64,000 nucleotides of DNA from Marchantia polymorpha subsp. ruderalis (Eukaryota > Streptophyta > Marchantiopsida > Marchantiales > Marchantiaceae), in contig AP031356.1 of assembly GCA_037833965.1 (NCBI GenBank), positions 5,664,501-5,728,500 of the forward strand, read 5' to 3'. A program made the position numbers and the translations under genes. Below the pieces are notes generated by a model. The model searched no databases. It was given only the letters and a program-made list of their open reading frames with translations, and had not been told where the DNA came from. Positions 31,977-43,029 of the stretch are shown piece after piece (position 1 is the first letter of the stretch; every line of letters begins with the position of its first letter).

Positions 31977-32888
31977 TTGTGCGGCCCAGTGCAAGACGAC
32001 ACGCCTGAGGAGGAGGAGGAAGTGCAGTCGGTGCAAGGTACACCAACCGGAGTGCTCTGCGAGCAAGTGGTACCACTATTCCGGTACCTTGATCGCAAGG
32101 CGACCAAGTACGGGGATCCTTGCCAGTGTGGAACCTATGTTGAGCTGGTCAGGAATCGGACTCGGATCAAAGTAGCCACGAATCTTGAGTTGATGGCCCT
32201 GGACCATAAGTATCGGCAGCTGGAGGAGCGCTACAATTTTTTGCAGGATCAGTGTACCCTACCACGGAAACTGCAGAAGACGGCGATTCCATTGCGAGAT
32301 GAGATGGTGAGCAAGGCGCAGCGCAAAATTGAAGAGCTGCGTGCGAGGAACGAGACGAAGATCAATTCCAAGCAAGCTCAAAACCGCATTCTGGCAGGGG
32401 AGCTCGTGCAACAGACGCGGGCGTTAGAGCAGAGTGAGGCTGCGAGGAAGGCGGACGAGGAGTTGCTGGGTCGACTGCAATCGTAGTGCGACGAATTGAG
32501 GTCGCAGCGTGTGGAGGCGGAGTTACAATTGGAAGAGGTCGAAGGCCACAAACGGCGTGCGACAAATCGCACGCGGGAGGAGTTAGTTTCGCGGGTTGAC
32601 CAATGTCTTAGAGGTTATGCTCGTTGGGAGATCGTGGCGCAGGAGAGAATGACGTTGTGCGAAATGAAGATACGTGCGACAGCTTTGATGTTTGGCAACA
32701 GTCGGAGTCGGCGGCACGTGGCAAAGCGGTTGGAGTCATTCCTGTCGAGGTCGCGGGACGCCATTGCAAACGTCGAGGCAGAGGTGACCAAGGTGTTGCG
32801 GCGGCTCGGACTGCGTAGGAGAGCAGACGAGTGGACGGGTAGTGAGATAGTGAGTCGTCGGCCGTCTCATAGGAGGCATAGCCGATGA
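31977..32888 (+). pseudogene. LTR-borne ORF (subfamily A), C-terminal half
   Basis: The remaining part starts in an acidic stretch and then has VVPLFRYLDRK, a VELVRNRTRIKV motif, a coiled coil, and the conserved C-terminal block with GYARWEIVAQE and FLSRSRDAI. A TAG at 32484-32486 interrupts the coiled coil where a glutamine codon is one base away. The N-terminal domain is absent: the sequence before 31977 is linker with CCTTCGG repeats and then the LTR leader. TATAAAG plus hairpin follow at 32922-32950. Confidence 0.7.
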
Positions 32889-33441
32889 AGTGTAGTGTTA
32901 GTTAGTTAGGATGTTAGAGTGTATAAAGTAATCCAAGGCGTTGACCTTGGGAGATTTCTCAGTTTCGTAATTGCAGTTCAGAAAGTCGTTTTCTCTGCGT
33001 GTTTGTGTTTTTTGTTGTGTCACCACGCAAGAGTAGCTATAGCTTGTCGAAGTTACTGCATTTTATAGCAGAAGGCCTTCGACCGAATGTTTAGAGCTAG
33101 CGTAGTCTAGTCATGATCCAAGCAAGTTCGGACTTACACCTTCGGACGTTTTTACCTGATTGTACTCCTTCGAGAGTTCCCCCTGAATACCAAAGTGAAG
33201 TTTTGTTAACTTCAGAGTGAGAGTTGGTTGAATTCAAGTTGAGTGTGTTACGCTACTTCAGGCGCCTTCGAGGATAGCCTTCGCAGTATTTCTGGGGATG
33301 ATAGTTGCCTGAGAATTCAAACTCGTCAATAGACTGCTAAGTTGTAACAATGGGACTTTTCTCAACTTAGTTTCTCAGTTCGGATTTCTGTATTCTCTGC
33401 GCGTTTTGTGAGTTGAGTGTGTTGTTCACCGCGTGAGAGGG

Positions 33442-36400
33442 TGTAATGACAGACCAATACCAAAATGGAACATAATGGTACAGATCCGTTCCCAAAAGTA
33501 CAAAAACAACCACAAAAGTCACGATTTGTCACAGAATAACATTCTATTAAAGAGTTTCACTTAGGCCAATGCCACTCCCAGAAGACACTACCCAGCTAGA
33601 GCCGAAGATCCGCAAAGTAGTGCATAACCTCACTCACAACCTGAAACTTTTCCAAACAACGCCTATAGGAATCGCTTGCAACTCCACACTTATATTTCAG
33701 GGGGAAAACTTCCCAGCATCGCATACATCTCAACTCACTGACCCGAATACTCAGACTCAAATTTGCTTAAATCCCAAGGAGCCTCAACTGCTCAGGACAC
33801 TCGAGCCGAATACTCACAATTCCTGATGCGGTAACTTCGACAAACAGGAGCGCACCGTGCCTCAGGCCTGGATCACACACCAGCGCAAAGACACAGTGGA
33901 TACAGATTCACAATCAAGACAAGCCAATTGACAGAAAAGCCCCCCAAGGAAAGAGCCTTGGACCTCTTTATTCACAATGGTAACTCTGAGATATCAACCG
34001 CCTAAGGCGAATCGTTCTCAAGGGCTGTGCCGTTTGATGTAACGGTTACAACATCGTCTGAACTACTCTCTACTCCTAATCTACGCAGCACGTTTACAAT
34101 CTCTACTTCTACATTCTGGCGCGCCTCATTCAATTCCTCTGAAAATGAATTAACTAACTCTACAAACCTGTTTGTGTCCTGCGGATCCGTTGGTCTTTGC
34201 GCTCATCAGCCGTCGCTGGAGTTGATCTAGCTTCAACCACTTCACCGAATCCAATCTCCACATCGCAAATCCGTTCAGGCACTTCTCTAACCGCAATTTC
34301 AACACGTCGGTTGAATCCTCCTGCAGTTGACGGTAGGTCTCCTCTGCCTTTTCCATTCTCCTTTGCGACTCTTCCAATCTCATCTCCGCCTTCCCTAACT
34401 GCTCTTGTAATCGTTCACAGTCCGATTCAACCTTTAATTCACATTCGACCTCCGAAGACTTGGCCGACTCGCAATCTGCCAATTTCTTGGCCCAATCCGC
34501 TAACTCCTCCTCATTCTTCTGGTTTCCCGCCAACAGACTTGCTGATAGCTCCTCCGCACATTGGAATTCCATCTCATACTTCGCTTCAATCTCCAAAATT
34601 TTCCTACCAAGATCTTGCTCCGCCGTCTTCGTATCTTCGAGTTTGCCCCAAAGTTCTTCGGCAAAACTAGCTTCTTCGGCTCTTTGAGCTTTCAATGTAG
34701 CAAGTTCCTCGACATGTTTCTTCTCTCCCTTCTCCGCAGTAACGATCAGCCGCTCCGATCTTTTGCTTGCCGCCTCGTAAGTTTCTCTGGATTTCTCCAA
34801 TCTCACCACCAAATCCACTGTTTCCTTCTGGGTATACTCATTGGAGATACGAAGTCCTCTACAGGTCTCCTCTAGCTCTGCACAGCGCCCGGATTCCTTC
34901 TCTAGATTCAGCTGCAGTACTTCGCACTCAATTTCCTTCTTCCGAAGCTGGGCTTCTCGCTTTCGTACCAATGCAGTTGCGGAATTCCACTTCCTCTTTA
35001 CTGCAACTGCTCTCTTGAGCTTCGTCCTATTCCTAATCATTGGTACATAGAATCCTGGCTCCTCCGTTACAGCATGTAGTTCCATTGTTGAAGTACTTGG
35101 AACGGGAAGAGATGGCTCTTCCCGTCCAAGTACTTCAACAATGGAACTACACTATCTTGCAAGAATTTAGGAAATGTAATTTCTAATGTCTTCACATCTT
35201 CGCCCAAAGTCTTCTTCCCTTCTTCGGGTCTCACCGAAGATGTCGGCAGTGTAATGCCCTCGGCTTCTACCACCGTGCCTCCTACCCTTGCGACAACTTG
35301 TTCCAGAATCTCCTCGCTCAAAGTGAACTCCTTCTCCAGGTCCTCGTTCATCTTCATCTGTGGTGTCTCTGCGCCTTGCGCCGATTGCGTCTGCTCCGAA
35401 GATAGAGAAATCGGACTTACCAATTCCGTTCTATCGTTTCAAAGGTTCTGTCGGTATGTCTGCCAAAACTTCAAGTGACACCTCCGAAGGTACTTCTATC
35501 TCCACAGGTCGCATTACCTCGCCAGTTGCGACTTCCGATGTGTTTACAATTGGTGCCACTGTCTTCTCCACACTGCTGTCCGACACCTCAACTGTCACCA
35601 TCCTCCGTTTTGCCCTCTTCTTTGGTCTTGTGCGAGCTCTGTGCTGCCTGGCTCCACTTACATCCATATCCATCCTTCTTACTTCGTGGGTCAATTCCTC
35701 CTCGTCGTCACTCACGACCTTCCTTCTCTTTGCCAATCGTCTCTCTGGCTTCTCCTGCCTTTGAACCACGTTCACCTAAAGTGGTCCTCGAGCTGTTGTT
35801 TGTGGTGGGATTGAGGGGGGTCGGTTCTCGTCTTCAGTCCCTTCACTAGACTCAGCTGTCAAGACTTCTCGCTCTTTCGGAAATCGCTTCTCCTCCTCCC
35901 TCGTAAGCAACCCCATCCCTCGATAGAAATTAACCAGAAAGGAAGTGATGTGGCTGCTCAGAGCTCCCGTCCACCGGAAGCCTACGTTTACCCAGACAAG
36001 ATCGTGAAAGATCCTTGCCCAATGTACTAGCTGTCCATTCAATATGCGTTCAAAGAATCCTACTTGCCAGGCCGTCACATAAGTCGTGCGCGCCGGCCGT
36101 AAGATGTGCATGATCCCCAACGCAATCGCCCTTCTCTTCGGATCTTTGTAATCGACAGTCTTCCATCCATTCGTTCCCTGTCTTCCAGACTCGAAGAGAG
36201 GCCCGTAAGAGAATTCTTCGCCGCGTGTAAGTCCTACGCTATTCTTCTCAAATAGCAAATCTCCTTCGTTGCCCGCACAGGGTCCCAGTACCGTCGTTCA
36301 ATGTTCGATAGTTCACAGCATGGAATTACCGCGAAGCTCCTCGCCTTCGTCCGTGCTCTGGTCCATTAACTCCTTGCAGATACTCGTTGAGACGCAATTC

Positions 36401-36948
36401 CAATTCCACAGAAGGAATTCAAGCCGCAGTTCCCTCAACTCGCGTCTGAAGGGTCTCAATTCCTCGTAAGGCACCTTCAAGGGAACCAATTTTCTCACCT
36501 TCTCACTCTTCTTGGGCGCCATGTCTTCAATTTGCGTTTTCGCTAATCGCGGGTTGGCTCGATTACACTTCCTCTCTCTCTCGCTCGTTCTTGCTCGATA
36601 TCGCAATGTCGGCGTGAAGTCTCCTCGTATTGCCTTTACCTTTGAAGCCCTAACATTGCCTTCTCTCGCGCCTCATAGAACTTCCGACGCGTGCGAACAT
36701 CGTGTGGCCCGTTGCATGATTTGAAATTGATTGCGATGTCTTCGGCGAAGACGTAGCTCTTCGTACATCCATAAAAGGCTGCGCCGAAGACACGAAGATC
36801 CGAAGATCTTCGAACGTAGACGAATTTTCACTAATTCTATCATTTCTCCTCAGAATCTGCTCATTCTAACTCTAACAACTACTTTCTAAACAAATATCTT
36901 TAAGTTTTGTTGATTTTTAAAGAAAAACAAAAAAAACTAGGCACCACA
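33442..36948 (-). mobile_element. Nested subfamily B terminal unit (3507 bp)
   Basis: Read on its own strand, the ends are TGTGGTGCCTAG (at 36948) and GTCATTACA (at 33442). The flanks GAGGG and GAGTA share three bases, so the duplication is imperfect. The host sequence on both sides belongs to one LTR (TGTTGTTCACCGCGTGAGAG continuing as TAACTTCGGTTTGACG). The unit resembles that at 13509-17065 throughout. Confidence 0.75.
34150..36606 (-). pseudogene. Subfamily B terminal-unit ORF in the nested unit
   Basis: In order on the minus strand, pieces 36606-36313 and 36258-35776 hold the conserved N-domain (LEFLLWNWN, LLFEKNSV, DYKDPKRR, AWQVGFFE, HWARIFHDL, FLVNFYR). Pieces 35775-35431 and 35423-35067 hold the linker with VVPLLKYLDGK. 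Piece 35085-34150 is a 311-residue open coiled coil ending near SAKTNGSAGHKQ. It is less damaged than the copy at 14040-16816, with long open stretches but several frame breaks. An inverted repeat around 35080-35150 (AAGTACTTGGAACGGGAAG / CTTCCCGTCCAAGTACTT) disrupts the YLDGK region. Confidence 0.7.
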
Positions 36949-37413
36949 GAGTAACTTCGGTTTGACGAAGGTACCGCATCCGAAGTAGGAAGTCCAACCC
37001 AAATGCAGTGCACTAGCAGTGGCTAGTGACAAGGTTTAAGCAAGTTCGGAGTTGGGTGACTACCTGCAGATCCTCTTAGTGTACTCTTGGGAAACTTCCC
37101 CCCCTCCCCTCTCCCCCCCTTGAATCTTAAGTGGAGGTCCTAACCGACCTCTGAGTTGTGCATTTACAGTTTCATGTGTGTTTGGGGTGTACTACGCTGC
37201 ATTGAGTGTCCTTCGAGTGACCTCCGAGTTGAGCACTTGCAGTATTTCTGGGAGTGACAGTAGCCTGAGAATTCAAACTCCTCAATAGACTGTTAATACA
37301 TGACATTTTGTACTCTGTGTGTTGTCTCTGTCTCTGTGGGATCAATACTTTGCTATTATACTGCAATTTAGCCTTGGGTGGGCTATCACATAGAAGATGA
37401 CTTACTTTCTTTT

Positions 37414-37431
37414 TGGTGCCGCTGCCAGGGA
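37414..37431 (+). promoter_or_regulatory. Primer binding site (putative)
   Basis: TGGTGCCGCTGCCAGGGA, 23 bp after the LTR end at 37390, resembles the TGGCGCCGTTGCCGGGGA-type primer site used by several plant gypsy lineages. Minus-strand DNA synthesis would start here. Confidence 0.6.
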
Positions 37432-37474
37432 TAGTGCGTCAGCACCGGAGTACGCTTGCAGAAATTCTCGGTGA

Positions 37475-38142
37475 ATGTCGACGGAAGAAGGTGTGGGTAA
37501 ATTAAGTGCTAGGGCCACACGAAAACTCCGTCGAGATTCGGAAAAAGCCGTAGAAGAAGAGCGGCGCTATAAAGAGAAAACTAAAACATTGGAGTCTTTA
37601 CCAAAGCTTAGGTCGACAAAAGCTACTGACGGAGAGCTACTCAATTCACCATATTAGGCCTTTGTGCTAACGGTACTATTAGAGATACCTTCCGCGGAAT
37701 CTTTTTCAAATTTAGGCCAACCTGACACTGATCCGTTGTTAGACTCACCAATGGCCGACGGTCAAGCAAACCCTCGCCAGGTGTTCTCTCAACCTTTTAC
37801 GAAACATTCGTATCCGAAGTACAAGGAGAGAGGAGACGATGATGATGCGGACTCGTATATCAAACTTTTCGAATCAGTGTCCATTACCAACCGCGAAACC
37901 AGTGATGACGATAGGTTGCGGATCTTCCCCAGCCTACTGCGCAAGAAGGCACGCAGTTGGTATAACCACAAGAGTACCAACCCAAATGGCCTACAGATGT
38001 GGGCTCAGCTAAAGGAGAAGTTCTTGCGGCGGTTCCGCGAGCTTAGCTACGACAGTCGGATGTTGACCAAATTGCGCAACCTCCAGCGAGAGAGGAAGGA
38101 AAATCTTTGCGATTATATAGAGAGATTCCAGGATCTCCTTGG
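37475..38142 (+). pseudogene. gag: gypsy gag, 3'-truncated
   Basis: The capsid precursor starts at ATG 37475 after the primer site. One frame runs to the LTR junction with a single TAG at 37655-37657. The Retrotrans_gag landmarks are present: an ADSYIKLFE stretch, LRIFPSLLRKKARSWY, FLRRFRELS, and QRERKENLCDYIERFQDL. At 38139-38146 the gag sequence joins 3' LTR sequence at the shared octamer TTGGGGTG, which explains the internal deletion. Confidence 0.8.
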
Positions 38143-38348
38143 GGTGTACTACGCTGCATTGTGTGTCCTCCGAGTGACCTTCGAGTTGAGCACTTGCAGT
38201 ATTTCTGGGACTGACAATAGCCTGAGAATTCAAACTCGTCAATAGACTATTAAAACGTGACACTTTGTACTCTATGTGTTGCCTCTGAACCTGTGGGTTT
38301 GACCTTTTGCTACTATACTGCAGTTTTAGCCTTTGGTGGGCTAGTACA

Positions 38349-38476
38349 AAGCTTCAAAGTGTGAATTTGGCAAGTCAGAAGTAGATTACTTAGGTCATAG
38401 AGTTACAGCTGGAGAAATCCAAGTGATGAGTGAGAAGATAGATGTTATTTTAGATTATGAAGATATTAGATTATAA
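38349..38476 (+). pseudogene. gypsy reverse transcriptase fragment
   Basis: A short frame with KCEFGKSEVDYLGHRVTAGE matches the segment of gypsy RT after the catalytic site. It lies between two partial 3' LTR ends (38139-38348 and 38508-38710), so it was left behind by recombination. It shows that the giant-LTR element once carried pol of the gypsy type. Confidence 0.7.
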
Positions 38477-38710
38477 AGATAGATTATGAAGAGATTCCAG
38501 GATCTCCTTGGGGTGAACTACGCTGCATTGTGTGTCCTTCGAGTGACCTCCGAGTTGAGCACTTGCAGTATTTATGGGAGTGACAGTAGCCTGAGAATTC
38601 AAACTCCTCAATAGATTGTTAAAACGTGACACTTTGTACTTTGTGTGTTGTCTCTGTGGGATCGATCCTTTGCTGTTATACTGCAATTTAGCCTTGGGTG
38701 GGCTATCACA

Positions 38711-39891
38711 AATATATAAAAAAAATGTCACAATTATTTCTGAACTATTATTTTGATCGGATAATCTGATTTAGACTTGTTTCAAAATTTGTGGTTAAGT
38801 CAATCAGCTGAAGTTGATAAGACAAAAGGAAAAGTCATATAATACAAATTACATAAAAAAACTCCAAGAGTATTATACAAGAAGACAATATGATAACTTC
38901 AAAGTTTTCTGTATACTTGCATGGACTATCCGCACATGAAGTTGCTCTTCTTACTTTATGTACGCAATTTGAACGTGCGCAAAACTGAAAGTCTGCAAGT
39001 GCTGATAAAAAAACATTTTTTAGAGGAGATAAGATAATTTTAAATAGCAAGAGATATCTATCCCCGTGCTATAAAGTGTTGCTGCTAGAACTATACAACG
39101 CGGCCACTTGATTCTTGTTTAGAGGCGAGGCAGCAATCAGAGTCGAGCATGGTAAGTTGTGGTGCCGGGAACGAGGAGATCGTCCTCAGAGACAAGTTCC
39201 GCAACAGATGCTCGAAGTTCTTGGAAGACATGTGCTTCAAGAACACCAAAGAATGCGCAAGTCATGAACTGTTTGATCAGGTTTACGACGCTGTGTGCAG
39301 CCTGTGAGAAATGCAATCAACAAGCATCGATATGATCAGAGGATGCTGTGCATATGCAGACTTCACGTTTAGGTACCATACAGTCGAGCACAAAGTCAAA
39401 GTTGCCCATATTACCATTGTGAAATTGCAAGATTTCAACGTTATGTAACAAACTATGAGAGAGTTAATATGGTAGTGATATATAGTTTTTGTTGCATATA
39501 GTTTCACTTAATGAAAGCTGTGAAAGACAATTGTTAGAAGTGGGCACATCTTTGCGTTAAGTTTGGCTTGTTTGAAGCACTGACTTAGAATTTTTGATGT
39601 CTTTTGTACTTTTGCACATCATTTTGTGAAACAAATGAAGGATTGAAGAATTTTATTAAAAGATTCAAGACTAAAATTTGAAAGATTATAATCTAAGACT
39701 TTACATATGAAATGTATAAAAAACTTCACAATTATTTCTGAAGTATTTTTTTGATCAGATAATTTGATTCAGAGTTGCTTAAAAATTTGTGGTTAAGTCA
39801 ATAAGCTGAAGTTGATAAGACGAAAGAAAAGTCATAAAGTACAATTTACATAAAAAATCTCAAAGATAACTATACAATAAGACAATATGAT
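38711..39891 (+). repeat. Right end of the terpene synthase array
   Basis: This continues the unit broken at 31272: an AATATATAAAAA stretch, TGTCACAATTATTTCTGAACT and the CTGATTTAGACTTGTTT block, then a truncated gene copy and another upstream region. It is diverged from the three homogenised units. It ends at 39891, where a TGTTAGAATATG sequence begins. Confidence 0.75.
39149..39419 (+). pseudogene. Truncated terpene synthase copy T4
   Basis: This is a 5' fragment with the same breakpoint as T1-T3 but independent damage: the codon-7 frameshift is absent, and a TGA replaces an arginine codon at about 39305. It belongs to the older, unhomogenised part of the array. Confidence 0.8.
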
Positions 39892-40639
39892 TGTTAGAAT
39901 ATGCGCTTCCAGAAGCCTAACGTGGGAACTCCCACCGCTATCTAGTGAACTTCCAATACTCTCTAGAAATATATAGTAAACTATGTTAAGTAGTGACTAA
40001 CCAAGTGAAGATGTATTGTTACTGTGAACCGAGATTTTTTTTTTGTGCAAATATTTATGTCAATATAAATAACATATATTTATGTTAATACATGTGTATT
40101 CATTATTCAAAATTACGAATTTAAAGTGACTACCTCGCTGGCAAACATGATAGTCCACTTACATACAATCGAGCCCAACCCACTGATGAGAAAATCCAGG
40201 TTGACGCTTACGTGCATTCACTAATCCCAACGCTACAGGCTCGACTCGAAGAACTAAATGCTCTTTGAGTTTTGTCAACTCTATACCCTCTCCAAATGGT
40301 AACCCTAGGCCGACGGCTAAATATAATAAACACTAGAAGACATGACAGCTGTTGTGCAAATATATATCGCCATACACTCTACATCGCTGACATGCTACTC
40401 ACACACACATATGGATACGAGAGTGTACACACTCAAATGTACCACAACTAGCCCCCCTCCCCCCCCCCTAATTGGCGGTCAGGTCCCCTTGATTCTAGGT
40501 AGCTTTATCTACAACTACATGTTATACATTTTCATGGATACGCGAACTAGTAGGCCGGATGCTATGTCGCCCTATCGTTAGTCGCCTATCTGCAATTCAT
40601 AACATGCAAAGATCAAGTCATCTACCCCCCTGAAGTACA

Positions 40640-40865
40640 TCAAGGATAAATCCATTGTCCAGCTGGAACAACATCGATAGGTGGAGTCAGGCAAGACATG
40701 TGTCATGCCCTAGTATACCTATCACACACCAACATACGGGCCATTTGATTAGCTGATCCACATAACATGCACCTTAAGCCAACACGTACTATTGCTAAAC
40801 TTGGGTCTATATTATCATCCACGTTTGGGAGGTGACATGGCGCACAATTGCGTACATGATCATTC
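40640..40865 (-). pseudogene. PHD-finger-like relic, second copy
   Basis: The minus strand shows CLTPPIDVVPAGQW and a preceding CGSANQMARM-like stretch, related to 18601-18774 and its upstream 70 bp. Key cysteines are lost and there is an in-frame stop. Confidence 0.45.
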
Positions 40866-41075
40866 TAAACAACACTTCCACGATACTAGAGAAAGACGAC
40901 TCTCTCACTGGTTGCTATGCAACATCCTTCAAAGAATAGGTACGGATCTCCGTACCCTCCTTTGAACCAATCTCCACTTGAAAAACTCCTCCAACTACAT
41001 GGGCTGCAAGTCTAGCAGACACTCTCATCATGTTCCACGAACTCCACGGATGACGAATATCTCGCTTGAATTACG

Positions 41076-41460
41076 GTGAATTTATATGTTATTTTCTTGA
41101 ATGAATATCGATTCTTTGGAGTATGTTGCATGCAACCAGTGAAAGAGTCGTCTTTCTCTGTTGTGCCTATAGAAAAGGATTGGGAGCCATTGATTGATCC
41201 CGAGATCACAAGAGGAGAGAGACAACAGTTAACAAAATTCCTACGTGATTATAGGAATTGTTTAGCCTTCGACATAAAGGAGTTAGATTCTTTGATTGGA
41301 CCAGTCATATGGATAGAGTTGGCTAGTGATACGCCAATCTTTCGTCGTCCCTATCGATATATATTGATATGGGAAGATATTTGATTTGGAGTAGGACGTT
41401 AAACCTACTAGAGGGTGGATTAGTGGAGTGGTTGCATATGTCGATTCTATACACTTTGCG
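41076..41460 (+). pseudogene. gypsy pol fragment (protease-RT spacer)
   Basis: The frame contains DPEITRGERQQLTKFLRDY, CLAFDIKEL and TPIFRRPYR, the signature of the segment just before RT in many plant gypsy elements. It continues in another frame with an LLEGGLVEW stretch. No RT core follows. Confidence 0.6.
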
Positions 41461-41590
41461 AATGGTGACCCTAGGCCTATGGCTAAATATAGTAAACATA
41501 AAAAACATGACACTTTGGATCTATATATAAGATAATTTTTATGACTGTAAAGGCAGGCTCAATCAGAGACAGAACACTAATTTTTGAACA

Positions 41591-41602
41591 TGATATCAAA
41601 GC
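41591..41602 (+). promoter_or_regulatory. copia primer binding site (initiator Met tRNA type)
   Basis: TGATATCAAAGC differs at two positions from TGGTATCAGAGC, the usual copia primer site, and follows directly after a sequence ending in CA. Confidence 0.65.
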
Positions 41603-41608
41603 AAAGGT

Positions 41609-41856
41609 GATGACACTAGTATAAGAAAAATAGTGAGCTCTGCTCCATATCTTTGAGGCGAAGTTTTGTTGATGACACTAGTATAGAAAAAATAGTGAGC
41701 TCTGCTCCATAACTTTGAGGCGAAGTTTTGTTGATGACACTAGTATAGAGAAAATAGTGAGCTCTGCTCCCTATCTTTGAAGCGGAGTTTTGTTGATGAA
41801 ACTAGTTTAGAGAAAATAGTGAACTCTTCTCTTATTCTTAGAAGTGAGGTTTTATT
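41609..41856 (+). repeat. Four tandem 62-bp repeats in a copia leader
   Basis: Units start at 41609, 41671, 41733 and 41795, each beginning GATGA(C/A)ACTAGT and ending GTTTTGTT or similar. They lie between the primer site and gag. The fourth unit is the most diverged. Confidence 0.9.
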
Positions 41857-41885
41857 TATTTTTTCATTGTGCAATTTGCCTCATC

Positions 41886-43029
41886 ATGGACAAAGATGGC
41901 AAGATGATGCTTGAAAGAGATAGTAACAAGTTGGTGGAAGAATCCAACTATCACGTTTGGCGACTGAAGATGCGCTTCATGCTTAAACGATTCGACTTGT
42001 GAGAAGTGACTGCAAACAAAATCAAAACAATAGGGAGATCACCTATCACATGTCATAGTAAATGGCATACTTTTGAACAAGATCCAGTTGACAAAATTGA
42101 AGAACATAGCACATGCAGCAATTACAATGTCTGTTAGTGATGATCTTGTGGATTTAGTGTCTGAAAATGATGACCCAGCTGATGTTTGGCAAGTGCTAGA
42201 AAGAAATTTCCAGTTGGGTGATCAAGGACAAATACTTCTGTTGTCCCAGCAGCTACAATCATTCAAGATGATGGAGGGAGCATCGATTACACATTACATC
42301 TATCAAGCAAAGGAGTTTTAGAACAAGTTGTCATCGGTGGGAGAGGCAGTATCTGACAAGACTATGGCTTCAAAAGTTCTTAATGGATTGCCACAATCTT
42401 ACAAAGGAGTTATTCAAGGCATTGCTACTTTGGAAGAGCTTACTTCCTTTGAAAAGACTATCTACAAACTTCTCATTGAAGCACACAGAATGGAGATGAA
42501 AATTCAACTAATTGGAGAAGAAGATGCAGCTCTAGCTTTATAGTGGCAATGTGCACCAATAAGACGTGAGTATGGTAAAAATTCTCATTTCATTGGTGGA
42601 GGATTCGGTAATCGTCGATACATGGGAGGAAGGAGCAAAGCTTCACAATTTTAGCAATATCATCAAATTCGTGAACATAACAGTCTTACTTGTTGGGTGT
42701 GTGACAAGGAAAAGCACTTTATTTCGAATTGCTTACAGAGGAAGCTTGAAGGAGGATCTTTGAGAGAGAGACGTGAGTCGATCAACTCCATCATAGATGA
42801 CGGAGAAAAATTACATTACAGTGATGTGATTGATCACCATAACCACAAGTGGTATATGGATAGTGGTGCTTCTAACCACTTGACAACAAATAAGGAAGCT
42901 TTAGATGCGATGAAGCTTGAGAAGAGAGTTACTGTGATGGCAGCTAGAGGAGAATAGTATAAAATTGAGGGACGTGAGAATGCTCACGTTTTCAGCAGAC
43001 AGTTATGGAATAAAGCTTGACAATATTCT
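41886..43029 (+). pseudogene. Ty1/copia gag and protease
   Basis: A copia gag starts at ATG 41886 (NYHVWRLKMRFML motif). It stops at 42000, shifts frame, and runs on at 42073-42321 and 42328-42543 (UBN2-type gag: DVWQVLERNF, LSQQLQSFKM). A zinc knuckle CWVCDKEKHFISNC lies at about 42684-42725, and a protease motif WYMDSGASNHLT near 42852. The gene is split at 43029 by the unit 43030-47909 and continues at 47915. Confidence 0.8.

Larger units (their letters stand above)
31273..38710 (+). mobile_element. LTR retrotransposon with giant ORF-bearing LTR (contains a nested minus unit)
   Basis: A perfect 5-bp duplication AATAT lies at 31268-31272 and 38711-38715, and the terpene synthase array continues across it. 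The 5' LTR runs 31273-37390 (about 2.6 kb after removing the nested unit 33442-36948). A primer-binding-site-like sequence lies at 37414 and a gag gene at 37475. About 200 bp at 38508-38710 repeat 37192-37390. The internal region is mostly deleted. This copy is the key evidence that the ORF-bearing units are LTRs. Confidence 0.8.
39892..41590 (+). mobile_element. Possible copia LTR with foreign fragments
   Basis: The stretch begins TGTTAGAATATGCGC, a typical copia LTR opening, and ends in TTTTTGAACA directly before a primer site. At about 1.7 kb it is long, and it contains a minus-strand PHD relic (40640-40865), a gypsy pol fragment (41076 to about 41460), and two related 60-bp pieces around GGTAACCCTAGGCC (40285-40345) and GGTGACCCTAGGCC (41445-41510). 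A poly-C run lies at about 40450-40469. The LTR reading is tentative. Confidence 0.4.
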
